Assembly (NCBI GenBank): GCA_015143295.1
Contig: CM026557.1
Location: 29,235,760-29,299,759, forward strand
DNA length: 64,000 nt
From: Tetracentron sinense
Lineage: Eukaryota; Streptophyta; Magnoliopsida; Trochodendrales; Trochodendraceae
Reading direction: 5' to 3'
Translations under genes and position numbers: made by a program
The notes under the pieces: model-generated
Seen by the model: only the letters and a program-made list of their open reading frames with translations
What the model was told of the DNA's origin: nothing
The model's database searches: none
Shown: piece by piece, positions 22,180 to 35,038 of the stretch
Position numbering within the stretch: the stretch's first letter is position 1
Layout of the letters: every line of letters begins with the position of its first letter

Positions 22180-25100
22180 GTGAATGAATGCCTAGCTCGA
22201 GTGTTGATCGACACAGGATCCACTCATTCTTTTGTATCGCCTAGCTTTGCGGAGGGTTTTCCATCCGAGTCTAGTCAGTTGGAGCAGGAGTTAACCGTTT
22301 CAACTCCGCTGGGCAAGTCAGTTGATACAGACAGAATATACAAGGATTGCGTAGTTCAAGTGGGGAAGAATGGGTTATTGGCTGACCTCATTGTTTTGGA
22401 TTTCCAAGACTTGGAATTTGATGTCATTCTCGGGATGGATTGGCTAGCTGCACACCACGGGCATGTGGCTTGTTTTGAGAAAATGGTGAAGTTTAAGCCA
22501 GAGGGTGTTAAGCCATTTCACTTTCGTGGATTACGAAGAAGAGATATAGCCCATCTAGCGGCCCTAAGTCTGCAAAATCCGGAAGCCCGAGACTCCTCAG
22601 CCATACCGGTTGTGAGTGAGTATTTAGACGTATTTCCCGAGGACTTGCCGGGATTGCCTCCAGATAGGGAGATGGAGTTTGCAATAGAGCTTGCTCCGGG
22701 AACGGCTCCAATTTCTAAGGCCCCTTATAGAATGGCTCCAATTGAACTGAAAGAATTGAAGGAGCAAATCGAAGAGTTACAATGACTTGGCTTCATCCGA
22801 CCAAGTGTTTCACCGTGGGGAGCACCAGTACTCTTCGTGAAGAAGAAGGATGGGTCGATGAGGATGTGCATCGACTATAGACAGTTGAACAAGGTTAGGA
22901 TTAAAAATCGTTATCCATTACCACGGATAGACGATTTGTTCGACCAACTGAAAGGAGCAAGGTTCTTCTCAAAGATTGATTTACGATCCGGCTATCATCA
23001 GTTGAAGATCAGGACCGAAGATGTGCCAAAGACTGCTTTTAGGACTCGGTACGGGCACTACGAGTTCCTAGTTATGCCTTTTGGCCTAACGAATGCACCG
23101 GCGGCATTCATGGATTTGATGAACCGGGTGTTCAAGCCTTGTCTCGATACATGTGTTATCGTCTTTGTCGATGATATCTTAGTGTATTCCCCGACACGGG
23201 AGGATCATGATCGAGACCTGCGCCTTACACTTGAGACCCTTCGAGAGCATAGACTGTATGCCAAGTTGAGTAAGTGCGAATTTTGGTTAGAGAAAGTGGC
23301 GTTCCTTGGCCACATGGTATCTGCAGAGGGTATTTCAGTGGACCCAGCAAAGATAGAAGCGGTGATGAAATGGGAGAGACCCAGAAGTGTTACCGAGATA
23401 CGCAGCTTCCTTGGTTTGGCAGGATACTATAGGAGATTCATAGAGGGATTCTCCAGCTTAGCAGCACCACTTACGTATTTGACACGGAAAAATACTAAGT
23501 TCATTTGGAGTGATAAGTGCGAAGCGAGCTTTACGGAGTTGAAGGAGAGACTCACTACGGCACCCGTTCTCGCAGTGCCATCTGGGAGTGGAGGTTTCGT
23601 AGTCTACAGTGACGCTTCGAACATTGGGCTAGGATGTGTCCTTATGCAGCGCGGGAATGTCATTGCCTACGCTTCCCGACAATTGAAGGAACATGAAAAG
23701 AACTATCCTACTCACGACTTGGAGTTGGCCGCGGTGGTATTTGCGTTGAAAATCTGGCGGCATTACCTTTATGGGGAAGAGTTTGATGTTTTCACGGACC
23801 ACAAAAGCTTGAAATATTTGTTTTCCCAAAAGGAGTTAAATATGCGACAACGTAGATGGATGGAATTCTTGAAGGACTACAAGTGTTCTATCCAATACCA
23901 TCCAGGTAAGGCTAATGTGGTGGCAGATGCTTTGAGCAGAAAGTCTACTGGGCTTGTAGCACACATGATGGTGCAAGAGTGGAAGTTGTTAGAGGACGCC
24001 TCTAACCTTGATATTAGTCTCAGCCTTCCTACCTTTGGGCCAATAATGGCTAATGTCACCGTTAGGCCTTACATATTTTCCATGATCCGAGAATTTCAAG
24101 AGTTGGATGCCGAGCTACTGGCCTATAGAGACAAGTCGGTTCGTGATGGTAGTAAGGATTTTGCGGTGCAAAGTGATGGGATAATCACATTCAAGGGAAG
24201 GATATGTGTTCCAGCCAATGAGAAGCTCAAACTAGAAATCTTAGATGAAGCCCACCGGTCTAAGTACACTGTGCATCCTGGCAGTACAAAGATGTATCGG
24301 AACCTCAAAGGACATTTTTGGTGGCGGAACATGAAGAGGGAAGTTGCCGAGTATGTGTCAAGATGCTTGGTATGCCAACAAGTGAAGGCCGAGCATATGA
24401 GGCCAGCAGGGCTTTTACAATCCCTCCCTATTCCCGAGTGGAAGTGGGAGAACATCTCCATGGATTTCATCACTGGGTTGCCAAAAACGACAAAGAAATC
24501 GGATGCAATATGGGTAGTGGTTGATCGTTTGACAAAATCCGCCCATTTCTTGCCTTATCGGACTACGTTCAACTCGAACCAACTTGCAGAATTGTACCTC
24601 AAAGAAGTGGTTCGGTTGCACGGGGTGCCAGTCAGTATCGTGTTAGACAGGGATCCAAGATTCACTTCCAGGTTCTGGAAAAGCTTTCAGAGCGCTATGG
24701 GTTCCCGTTTGGACTTTAGCACCGCCTTTCATCCTCAGACAGATGGACAGACCGAGAGGGTGAACCAGGTTATAGAGGACATGCTCCGAGCTTGCATGTT
24801 GGACTTCAAAGGCAGTTGGGAGGATCACTTGCCATTGGTGGAATTCGCCTATAATAACAGCTATCAGGCGAGCATCCAAATGGCTCCTTTTGAGGCCTTG
24901 TATGGTCGAAGTTGTAGATCTCCCCTATACTGGGATGAAGTTGGAGAGAGAAAGATATTGGGCCCGGAATTGGTTGAGCAAACCGCGGATAAAGTCAAGA
25001 TCATCAGGGATAGATTGAAGACGGCTCAGGACAGGCACAAGAGCTATGCCGACACCCGTAGACAAGATCTTGAGTTTCGTGTTGGCGATATGGTATTTGT

Positions 25101-25500
25101 GAAGGTTTCACCGACAAAGGGTGTTATGAGGTTTGGCAAAAGAGGAAAGCTCAGCCCGAGGTATGTGAGTCCATTTGAAATTATCACCCGAGTTGGTGAA
25201 GTTGCGTACCGGGTTGCTCTACCCACTTACATGGCGGCGGTTCACAACGTGTTCCATGTATCTATGCTTCGGAAATATATTCCAGATCCTTCCCACGTGA
25301 TCGACCTTGATCTGTTGGAAATTCAGGAGGATCTTACCTTAGTGGAAGAGCCGGTGGAGATTTTGGACCGTAGAGATCAAGTTTTACGTAACAAGGTCAT
25401 CCCCTTAGTTCTTGTTCAGTGGCAACATCATGCACGAGAAGAAGCCACGTGGGAGCGCGAGGCCGAAGTAAAAGCAAAGTACCCTCATTTGTTTGAGTGA
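22180..25500 (+). pseudogene. pol region of the Tekay element (fossil)
   Basis: Parts in order are: aspartic protease (LIDTGSTHSF near 22207), reverse transcriptase ([17 protein letters not shown]-like block near 22955 and FVDDILVYS near 23164), RNase H ([11 protein letters not shown] near 23600), integrase (an HHCC zinc finger near 24250-24380, then the DDE core including MDFITGLP and the [11 protein letters not shown] block near 24735), and a C-terminal chromodomain ending at 25500. Much of RT to integrase remains open. Together these parts would copy the RNA and insert the DNA. The region as a whole is broken. Confidence 0.94.
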
Positions 25501-25567
25501 CGTTTATGTAAATTTTGTTCCTTGTAATCTCTATGTACCGTTCCAATTTCGAGGACGAAATTTCTGT

Positions 25568-25580
25568 AAGGGGGGGAGGA
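25568..25580 (+). other. Polypurine tract
   Basis: AAGGGGGGGAGGA directly abuts the 3' LTR. It is the expected plus-strand primer of the element. Confidence 0.9.
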
Positions 25581-28350
25581 TGTAGAACCCCGGATCTTGA
25601 TGGCCATGTACAATGAATGATATCATGTATAAAAGCATTTAAGAATGTATTTATGATGTATGGGTGTTTGGAATGAAATAGGCAAAAGTATACAATACTC
25701 TTGAGTATTGACAAGGGTTATGCCTTGGCATACCCTCGACTCTAAATAGCCCTAGCGTTCACACCGCTCGTCGGAATCAAGCGATTCTTGGATTTTTGGA
25801 AAGGTAATTGAACCCTATTTGGGGTTCATGTTGATCACTTGTCTTGGTTTTCAGTTGGTGTTAGGGTAAAAGACCGATTTCTGAAGTCGGGTCGGTTTAA
25901 AATCTGGACTGACAAAACCCAATTTCGGATCAGTCAGGTTTAGGGGCAAAATGGTCTAAGAAAAATGAAGAATTGGAAGTTGTGAAAAACATGAAAGTTG
26001 TTCTCCTTCGAAAGACAAATCCAACACAAGTTGAATCGTCAAAATCGGACAAACGAGTCAAAAGTTATGGCTGAATTACGAAAACGCAAAAATGCTGAAA
26101 CTTTCTGCAAAAGTTGCGATCGATCGTAGGGACCCTACGAATGATCGTAGAGGCGCTACGAACGATCGTAGAATTGCTACGATCGATCGTAAATCCCCAG
26201 AAATGCTGGAAACTCTCGGGTGAAACTACGATCGATCGTAGAAAGCTACGATCGATCGTAAATCGCTACGAACGATCGTAGATACGCGATTTTATTTTCC
26301 TTAATGCTATTTTTGGGGGTTTTCACCATTTTGCCTATAAATATGAGATCAATTAGAGGGTTTTGGTTTACCCTAAACTAAAAAGGAGTTCTTAGAAAGA
26401 GGAGGAGAATCTCTTTGAGATTATCAAGGGGGTTTGAGGATTTGCATCAAGAAGAGCACAAATCAAGGGTTTGATCTTCCCCAAATCAAAGCTTGGGTCC
26501 TTCCTCAATCAAGTGGAAATCAAACTCAAGGGTCTTTCTCCAACCTAGGAAGTGTTTTAAAGGTAAGTACCTCTACCATCTAACTTTGCTATGATCTAAA
26601 TATTGAAATGAGAAAGAAATCATGATTGAAATCTATTACTCCACCATGTTATGATGCAAATGGGAGATAGATGATTTTGGTAAACAAGGGTTATAATTTG
26701 GGGGTTTTTCAAAAAGAGGGATGAATGTGGCTATGCTTGCAAGTAAATGACATTACCTTTAAATAAACCATGATTTTAAATTGTAAATATGATGGAATAG
26801 GCTTAAAAGCCATGGTTTTGATGATGCAATGCAATGAGTGAACATATGCTATGTTTCTAGAATTCTTCAAGTACGCTATAATGAAAACATGTTTTGTATG
26901 AGATCATATGAATTGTTAAGGCTTTCCCTATGTACATGATGATGCTCACAAGCACTCCACGCACTCTATGCTTTACATGACGAGATTTTTACAAGCTACC
27001 AATAATTCATAAGAACTCATAAGCTACTAAGAACTCATAAGAACTCATAAACTATTACGAATTCATAAGAACTCATAAGCTACGAAGCATCCATAAGTAC
27101 TCAGAAGAACTCTCACAAGTGAAGGGAATGTCAAGGAGGTTGGTAGCCCAGGGTAATGCGGGTGCTAACCTCTGGCTCACAAGAATATCTCATAAGAAAG
27201 CTCACAAGTAAAGGGAATGTCAAGGAGGTTGGTAGCCCAGGGTAATGCGGGTGCTAACCTCTGGCTCACAAGAATATCTCATAAGAAAGCTCACAAGTAA
27301 AGGGAACGTCAAGGAGGTTGGTAGCCCAGGGTAATGCGGGTGCTAACCTCTGGCTCACAAGAATATCTCATAAGAAAGCTCACAAGTAAAGGGAACGTCA
27401 AGGAGGTTGGTAGCCCAGGGTAATGCGGGTGCTAACCTCTGGCTCACAAGAATATCTCATAAGAAAGCTCACAAGTGAAGGGAATGTCAAGGAGGTTGGT
27501 AGCCCAGGGTAATGCGGGTGCTAACCTCTGGCTCACAAGAATATCTCATAAGAAAGCTCACAAGTACATGGAATGTCAAGGAGGTTGGTAGCCCAGGGTT
27601 GTGCGGGTGCTAACCTCTTGCTCACAAGACACTCACAAGAACTCATAAGCTCACGAGAACTCATACGCTCACAAGGAACCTCACAAGACTTCATACGTCT
27701 CATAAAGAACTAATAAGAAATCGTAAGCTCATAAGGACTCATCAGAACTTACAAGAACTATGAAAAGTGTTTTATTTTCTACGAAAGATAAGATTTGACA
27801 AATGAATGCCTATGTTGTTTTATGCATGAATTATGAACTGAATTCTTTTAAAAGTACTCGCGTGTGATATTATTGTGATATAACATTGTTAGCTAGTAGT
27901 AGGTATACGCTGAGTATTCCTTGCTCAGCCGTACATCTCATGTCGGCAGGTCGGTTCGCCATCCCCAACCCGGAGCCATGGGTTGAAGAAGAATACGAGG
28001 AAGAGAAGGAAATCTCCTATCCCGATGCAGTCGCAGGCGGATAGAGATCCGGACGTGTGGCCCCATTTGGACTACTGTTAGAGAGAGAGAGGGACTGTGA
28101 GGTTTATTTTGTATTTTGATAGGTGGGCATGTCCACCTTTATCTGACATATTTTGTATAGAACTTGGAATACAGATTTTGTATAGAAAAGAAATTTTTGG
28201 GTTACGCTTCCGCACATGATTAAGCTTCCGTATTTCTTTATGCTTCCATTATATATTGCCTTGTGAATTTTAACAGGATGGTTTGCCAGGTTAAGTATAG
28301 TCACACCTAAATTATCCCTTAACTCCTAGGGGGTATTTTGGGGCGCGACA
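25581..28350 (+). repeat. 3' LTR of the Tekay element
   Basis: The LTR is 2,770 bp and about 99 percent identical to the 5' LTR by eye. It keeps the palindrome cluster (26115-26281), the six 89-bp units (27112-27645) and the stem-loop. It ends GCGCGACA and is followed by the TAGGT duplication. Confidence 0.96.
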
Positions 28351-28355
28351 TAGGT

Positions 28356-29798
28356 TGGGCAGACTGACCAAAAGGAACTAGTATAAAACAACTAAATCAA
28401 GCCACATAGGAATAAAAAGTCAAAATAAGGCCCTAAATATCTCTCCATAGTTCATCTCCTTATATCTTGCAACCACTAGCCGCACCTGCACCCTTCTCCT
28501 TCCCTCTTGATAAGCCCTACTAGCTCTGACCCGTTGATTGCTCTGGAAGACTTTGATCAGATTTCTGCAGCATATTTGGGTCACTAAGGGTTTTCTTATG
28601 CAAAATAATCCCAATTTCTTATTTTAGATGGAATGAAATTGGGATTATTTTTAAGAGGCCAGATAATCAAAGGAGTTCCTTATGAGGTTAGAGATAAAGA
28701 CAACGGAACTTAAGGTTCTAAGGCACAAAGTTATGCTTAGGCGTGTTTGGGTCAAATGAGGTAAATTTGTTGAGAGAAATGCAGAGCATTATTCCATTTC
28801 TTCAAACATCAGGTGACCACAAGCAACTCACCATGTAGCGCATGTCCAAGTGGCAAGTGCACCTCAAGAACCTTGCCAGTGCATGTGCAATCAACATGAA
28901 GCACCTGGCTAAACTCTCACGCGTACATGTATAAACATGTAAACAAAAAGTTTTATTAGCAAATTGAAACGGAAAGGAAACCGGAGAATTAGGTAGCTTC
29001 TTGGCCATATCGTACAATAGGATTCGAGTGTCACTTAATTAAAGAGGCCATCCCTATCACTGCCCTTCAAAGTTACAAAGAGGTCAAACTTGATGGTGAA
29101 GTAATATAAGGTGAAAGTTTAGAATGGCAGAGGTATCTGTTAATATCATCAGTTTTCGGCATATTTTAGGTTTCACTTGTTACATTTTGTGGATGACACT
29201 TCAAGTTCGAGTTACCTAGTTTTGGGTCATTTGAAAGGAAGGCAGAGGATGATATTACTCCTTCCAGTGGCCGCGATACAACATGGCCAAGTAAGGCAAT
29301 TAATCATCCAATAGTCTAGTATTATAGATGGAACTGTATGGCTGTGTGGCATTAGATCACAAGAGCCAATATTCAAATGTAAACTAGAAAGTTGTAAGCA
29401 ACTAAATGTTAATGAATATCAATCATTCATGGAAATACGAGCACTCCCAATCCGGAATGTGACTCACTTGACGCGGTAATATGATTTAAAAGAAGAAAAT
29501 CTGGAAACAAACTGACCTCCATTTCTTGCTAGAGTAGATTTCAATCTGGGATCATTTTCTGAAGCTGGGAATATTATGTGCTAATCTTAGCAAGCGACAC
29601 TTTATCTTGGGTTCTCCATCAGGTATCAACAAATTAATTTTTGCAAGCCATTTCGTAATTGCAAACAATAATTTTTTTTATCATATAAAAATATATGTAT
29701 CTAATGATCAGATTGAGAGAAAGTTGAACATGAGAGGAAAGCACCCAAAAAAAGTGTAAAAATTAGTACTCTAGTAGAAGGTGAGTTAATAGAAAATG
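28356..29798. other. No recognised gene
   Basis: This interval separates the Tekay element from the next solo LTR. Small minus-strand frames (28420-28614 and 28802-29017) show no domain that I know. Before the insertions this sequence was probably continuous with that near 17.7 kb and 32.24 kb. Confidence 0.5.
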
Positions 29799-30332
29799 CA
29801 AATTGTAGAACCCCGGATCTTGATGGCCATGTACGACGAATGATATCATATACTAAAGCATTTAAGAATGTATTTATGGTGTATGGGTGTTTGGAATGAA
29901 ATAGGCAAGAGTATAGAATACTCTTGAGTATTGACAAGGGTTATGCCTTGGCATACCCTCGACTCTAAATAGCCCTAGCGTTCACACCGCTCGTCGGAAT
30001 CAAGCGATTCTTGGATTTTTGGAAAGGTAATTGAACCCTCTTCGGGGTTCATGTTGATCACTTGTCTTGATTTTGAGTTGGTGTTGGGTCAAAAGACCAA
30101 TTTCTGAAGTCGGGTCGGTTTAAAAATCTGAATTGACGAAACCCAATTTCGGATCAGTCAGGTTTAGGGGCAAAATGGTCCAAGAAAAAGGAAGAATTGG
30201 AAGTTGTGAAAAACATGAAAGTTGTTCTCCTTCGAAAGACGAATCCAATGCAAGTTGAATCGTCAAAATCGGATAAGCGAGTCAAAAGTTATGGCCGAAA
30301 CAAGGAGGAAAAATATGGAATCTTGCTGCAAG

Positions 30333-30522
30333 TTACGACCGATCGTACACACCCTACGAACGATCGTAGGTGAGTTACGATCAATCGTAGAGGTTACGAT
30401 CGATCGTAGAATCTCAGGAATTGACAAAAGTTTCGGGTCGATATACGATCGATCGTGGAAAATTTACGATGGATCGTAGTACAACTTACGATCGATCGTA
30501 GACAGGTTACGATCGATCGTAG
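30333..30522. repeat. Palindrome cluster in solo LTR
   Basis: About eight units of TACGATCGATCGTA or near variants lie at the same relative place as in the Tekay LTR, after the shared phrase GAGTCAAAAGTTATGGC. Spacers differ from those of the Tekay LTR, so the units themselves are what is kept. Confidence 0.88.
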
Positions 30523-31820
30523 ATCGCGAATCCAGAAATTTTAATCGGATTTTTAGGGTTTCTTCACTACCTACAAAGGTTGCCCGAGCCTTTAGGGCTC
30601 TCATTCACACACCTAGAGTATTTTTGAGAGTTAGAGAGAAAGGAGAAGGGGATCCTAACCTAGGGTTTGTTCTTGAAGGAGAAATCAAGGGTTTGATACC
30701 CTAGATCACCCCAAGCTTCGGTCAAGCTTGGGAGGACCACGTTCTCCAAGCTCGGTAGCATCTCACGCACGTTTTTGCAAAGGTTTTCTTCCCTATTCAG
30801 GTCGGTACTCTTTGCTACCCTCCTAGTTATAGCTTCTCTTTCCCCTTTTTCTTCTTGTTTTTCCTTCACTTATATATGTGTTATGAGATTGGTGGTATGA
30901 ATGGTGAATGGAAGTGGATGTTGGCGAGTGGATGCCGTGTGGATGATGTGATGAATGAATGGGAAAGGGCATTGTTCCAATAATAAACAAACAAGTGTGA
31001 TATGAGTATAACCCACCTAGAAAAGCATGATTTAGGTTTAAATAACTAATGGACACACTCTATGCTTGATGAAATGCCAAGGTGAATAAAATGAATGTTA
31101 AAGTCAAGAAAATGAATGCTTAAATTATGTAACTTGTTAGGGCTTATGATAGAGTGAGTTCTCATTTTCCCAAAAATGTCATGAGTGATTATTTGTTTGA
31201 AATTGCATATGCTACATATTGTGAAATCCCTCAAATGTCATATTTAATTCCAATGCAAGTATGCACACGATCTCACGAGCACGCATGCATGACATGTTTT
31301 ATCGGGGTTTCCAAGAACACGGTTTAGAGGTGGGGCATATCGTACGATATGTTTTACCTCGCTTTTGGCAAGGACAAGACAATCATGCATTATTATATGA
31401 AGGGTCTCCCTTCCCTCGCAAGTGCATCTCACAAGGACATCTTACAAGTGAAAGGACACAAGCATGACAAGACATGGCATGACAAGCATGAGCATTCTAG
31501 GAAGAAGGGTCTCCCTTCCCTCACAAGTAGTTTACTTTCCAAGCACGCATGATACAAGCATGACACGCATGATACGGTAGACAAGGTTTCAAGCATAAAA
31601 AGGGTAATTTCAGTCAAGTCAAGTGCACAAGGTCTTCAAGGGTTTTATCGGTTTTTCTGAATGCAAGCATGATTACAAACTGCTTTACTTCCTTGTATGA
31701 TATGAACTGTTCCTATCTTATATATATATGTGTGTGCATTGCCATCTCGTGCTATGACTATTGGTTAGTATTTAGTACCCGCTGAGTATTCCATGCTCAG
31801 CCGTACTTCTTATGTCGGCA

Positions 31821-31931
31821 GGTTCTGAGGGAGTTGCTGCTCCATTTGATGTTTGTACTCCTGGTCCATGGGTGGAGGAGGAGTACGTCGAGGAGCCTTT
31901 GGAGGAACCTCCCGTAGAGGGTTATCAGTAG
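31821..31931 (+). other. Open acidic segment in solo LTR (PWVEEEY motif)
   Basis: The segment has 36 codons then TAG, directly after GTCGGCA. It contains PGPWVEEEYVEEPLEEPP and differs from the copy at 46566-46676 at only two bases by eye. It is the counterpart of the segment near 20060. Confidence 0.5.
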
Positions 31932-32236
31932 GTGGTGTTAGATTCTGAGTGGATTAGCTGTGGGTGAGCATGAGTGATTATATCCATGTATTTTGGCGGG
32001 CATGTCCACACTTTCTTTGTTTTAATTTCTTTGTATAAAAACTTGGACCATGTGTATATACTTAGAGGTTTGTTGACTTCCGCTGTGGTTTATAGTTATG
32101 CTTCCGCTGTTACCCTCTATTGTATATGTTCAGTGGGTTTTGCAGGTTGGTTCGTCAAGCAAGTCATGTAAGTCATGATTTAGTCGTCCACGATTCACTC
32201 TAACTCCTAGGGTGGGTTTTGGGTCGCGACACAAAT

Positions 32237-33649
32237 AATTTCTATTTGAGAAAAAAATGATCTGAGGAGAATTCAACAATTTGACAAGGGACAGGAAAAT
32301 TAATCTTAGATAATAGAGGACTACGAACCCTGGAATTAAATAGCCTGTTTAATGGGGGGGAAGAAGTAATGATAGAGTAAAATTTACGATACCCGAATCC
32401 GTCAATGAGAAAGAGAAATCTCTTAGATATGCTAAAAAAGAACAGAAGAGGCGAGGGAAGTCGATGTTTAGGGCACCCCTCCTCCGTTGGAAGATACAGA
32501 CGACGGATGTTTGAGACGGAAACTTTCGGGTTTTTTCCTAATTGCCTTTGTTCACCAAATACCCACCTTTTAAAAACCCTTCTCATAATGCCCTTACGAC
32601 TATTTTCCCATAATTCCTTACTTAAACATTATCTTTTCAATAATTGGGTGCATTGAACAGTTTTTTATCAGATTGTCATAGAGATACAGAAGAGTTGAGA
32701 AGACTTCTTTCTTTCCTAGTAAAATTGCTACCTTTAGTTACTGATAGCTTAGGCCTAAGAAAGGTGGAAAACCTAGTTGAGAAACAAATACATATACAAA
32801 ACAATAAAGAGCCACTGTGAAACTTTAAAACTGCAATTCAAATGGCTTTAACAAAACTGAAATTTATGCATTCACTTCTGAGAGAAGTGTTGTTGCAGAG
32901 AAACTGAATCTTTGGTTTTTTTTTAATTCAACTGAAACTGAGAGTTAGGTTAGAGAAAAACGTTGAAATTGTTGACCTTGAATGCAATCATATGAAATCT
33001 TACGTTGTTCAGTTCAAGTATGCAGAATGATAAATGGAAACCTAAGAGTTGACTGTGCAAACCATTTGAAATAAATGGATTAGAAGTGGTAAGTACTAAA
33101 CCAGACAAATTCAATGGAAAATCAGAACTCTAATGACTGGTCTCAGGTCTTCAATTCTCAAAACAAATCACCCATAAAAAAAAAAGTAAAGAAAAACCTT
33201 CTGAAAAACAATTCAATACAAGAAATTAGACGGTTCAAATGCAGAGCATAAAGAAAAATCCTAAGAAACATAAAGTTTATCAGCAAACCGCTAATCAATT
33301 GTGCAGGAAAAAAAATCACTATTGAGCAGCTCTTAATGTGAATATCTTAGAATCTTATGGAATAATGTAGGAGTGCTCAATATCATCGGAACTTTGTCTG
33401 GAAGCTCTCAATGTGAACATCTTAGATCCTTAAGAGAAATCATGATATAGAACTAGAAATTCATTTGAAACAATTACTGAAACCACACATAAACTTAAAC
33501 TTAAATGAATATAAGAAGTTGTAGAGCTAAAGAACCAGACGATCAAAAATTAACAAGATTGGCAAAGAAAGGTCACCTGGACCAACTAATAACAGAGGAC
33601 CCTCTCTAGTTTCTCAAGAATTTTCAGCAGATTTTATCTGATGATCTCA
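32237..33649. other. No recognised gene
   Basis: The interval is AT-rich and intron-like. The minus-strand frame at 32242-32586 has no recognised domain. A minus-strand transcript leader is possible near 32400-32600, but no start or splice evidence decides this. Confidence 0.45.
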
Positions 33650-33811
33650 TTATCTTCGAGATCGTCTCTCTTTGATGATTTGATCTGACGTCATTGCTAC
33701 AACAATTTCCCGGTTTCGCTTGGTGACCGTGAAATCCTTCTCCAATTCAGCACGTATCGCGATAAAATCCCTCGTCTGTTGATGGCTCCATTGAGGAACT
33801 CTGTCGTCCTT
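33650..33811 (-). pseudogene. Trihelix (GT-factor) domain fragment
   Basis: One minus-strand frame reads DDRVPQWSHQQTRDFIAIRA, then ELEKDFTVTKRN, close to the first helices of plant trihelix DNA-binding domains of the GT-3-like group. The expected KTLW after TKRN is absent and the frame soon ends at TAA. A stop lies just upstream, so this is an exon scrap or a damaged copy. The match rests on memory of the family wording and not on an alignment. Confidence 0.5.
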
Positions 33812-34106
33812 CTTAAATCACCACAGGAGAAATCTATCTCTGAAATTCTTCTGAGCTCGCTTGAAGATCTCCTCACGAAATCCACTCCAGAAACCAGGAA
33901 AAACAATAGAACAATGGTGAAACACCAAGAAATCAGAAATCAAAAACCAAAATCGTAAGTAACTTAAAAAAAAAAATCACCATCCAAATGTAGAGGAAGA
34001 TCAAGATCCACACAACCTAGCTATGTGATTCCACCTCCGTCTCATCCTCCGCGATCTATTCAGGTAACCAGATCACCATTGTTGTACACGCTGATGCAGT
34101 TAACCT

Positions 34107-34379
34107 TCACGGAATCCATTGATGTGTTCGAGCTGGGTCTTCTTCTGGTAGGTTTCTTCGATGGTTTTTCCAGGTGAGCTGTGGCCGAGGAGAGAGAAGT
34201 ACTGAACTCGGTCTTGGCGATGCAGAGTTTACTCTTGCTGCTGCGATTAAAGAAGGAATTAGGGTTTCGGGTTGGAAAACCCTCAAAGAAAATAGAAGTA
34301 TGAGAGAGAGAGAGAGAGAGAGAGAATGAGGAGAGAAAGGGAGCGGAGGTAAAGATTTACTTTGAAAAAAAAGCCCCAA
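34107..34379 (-). other. Possible 5' leader of a former minus-strand gene
   Basis: On the minus strand a CT-repeat (34301-34326) is followed by AAACCCTAATTCC-like text and a Ser/Pro-rich stretch, typical of plant 5' UTRs. It precedes the trihelix-like fragment on the same strand and may belong with it. It stops 50 bases before the Harbinger element. No coding function is claimed. Confidence 0.3.
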
Positions 34380-34463
34380 CGATCGAGTTATTTGTGTTCT
34401 GAATTTAAATTAAGGAAATTTGAGATTAACGCTCCATTTGTTTGCATGTAAAATATTTCACGG

Positions 34464-35038
34464 ACTGCAACAAAACTTTTCTTTCAAAATGGCAGCTCTT
34501 CCCTCGCTACTTTCATAAGCCCCAGCTGTGGTGTACCTGGTCACCACCACCATTTGATCATTGGGTCCTTAACAGTGACAGATCCGTTAGAGCTGGAGGA
34601 GCAGGTTTTGGGGGTATCATACGGAACCACAGAGGCGATCCCTTGGTTGCCTTTGCTACCGGGATAGAAGAATCGGATATTCTCAAGTTAGAAATCATGG
34701 CAATCGCGCGTGGTCTAGAAATTGCAAAGGATTATGGAGTTCAAAACCTCGTAATTGATTCTGACTCCTTACAAGCTACCAGACTTCTCTCCTCTTCGCT
34801 TGAACCCCCTTGGACTTTAAGTAACCTCATAGCTTACTGCAAACACCTCTTGGCAGATTTTTCCTCATTCACCATTCATCTTCTATAGTTCTTATCCCTT
34901 GTGAATTCCCCTCTGTCCTTTCTTCTATTTTGAGAAGGATAGAGTGGGCTGTAAATTCCTAAGATTGTAATTCTTCTTCTTTTATATATCGGGTCGGGGT
35001 CCGCCTAACCCCAGCTTACCTTCCAAAAAAAAAAAAAA
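34464..35038 (+). mobile_element. 5'-truncated L1 LINE inserted in the Harbinger left end
   Basis: The copy begins inside the RNase H linker and corresponds to 57634 onward in the LINE at 55530, with about 98 percent identity. An internal deletion of about 74 bp removes the NAGADFLA motif (junction near 34884). It has the same 3' hairpin (34996-35012) and an A-run to 35038. The flanks AAATATTTCACGG and AAAAATTTTACGG look like a slightly diverged target duplication. Confidence 0.9.

Larger units (their letters stand above)
17709..28350 (+). mobile_element. Ty3/gypsy LTR retrotransposon, Tekay (Del) type chromovirus
   Basis: The element is full length: 5' LTR, tRNA-iMet primer site, gag, protease, RT, RNase H, integrase with a C-terminal chromodomain, polypurine tract and 3' LTR. 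TAGGT is duplicated at 17704-17708 and 28351-28355. The integrase tail (LVLVQWQHH...EATWERE...YPHLF) is the chromodomain wording of the Tekay/Del clade. The two LTRs differ by about 26 substitutions over 2.76 kb by eye, roughly 1 percent. That suggests an age of some hundred thousand to about one million years, depending on the rate. The coding part is broken, with about four interruptions, so it is a recent fossil that could move only with help. Confidence 0.96.
29804..32231 (+). repeat. Solo LTR, Tekay-like, mosaic
   Basis: The LTR begins TGTAGAACCCC and ends CGCGACA, flanked by CAAAT at 29799-29803 and 32232-32236, and no internal region is present. The first ~490 bp closely follow the Tekay LTR at 17709 (about 95 percent by eye). 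The part from about 30540 to the end instead follows the solo LTR at 44656-46978, including near-identity over 31770-32231. It holds its own palindrome cluster (30333-30522), a 16-bp perfect palindrome at 31336-31351 and the PWVEEEY segment at 31821-31931. Confidence 0.93.

Noticed and set aside
28802-29017. Minus-strand frame with several Cys and His residues
   Set aside because: The spacing fits no zinc-binding family that I know, and no neighbour supports it.
32242-32586. A 114-codon minus-strand frame
   Set aside because: No domain is visible, its wording is intron- or leader-like, and it abuts the solo LTR duplication.
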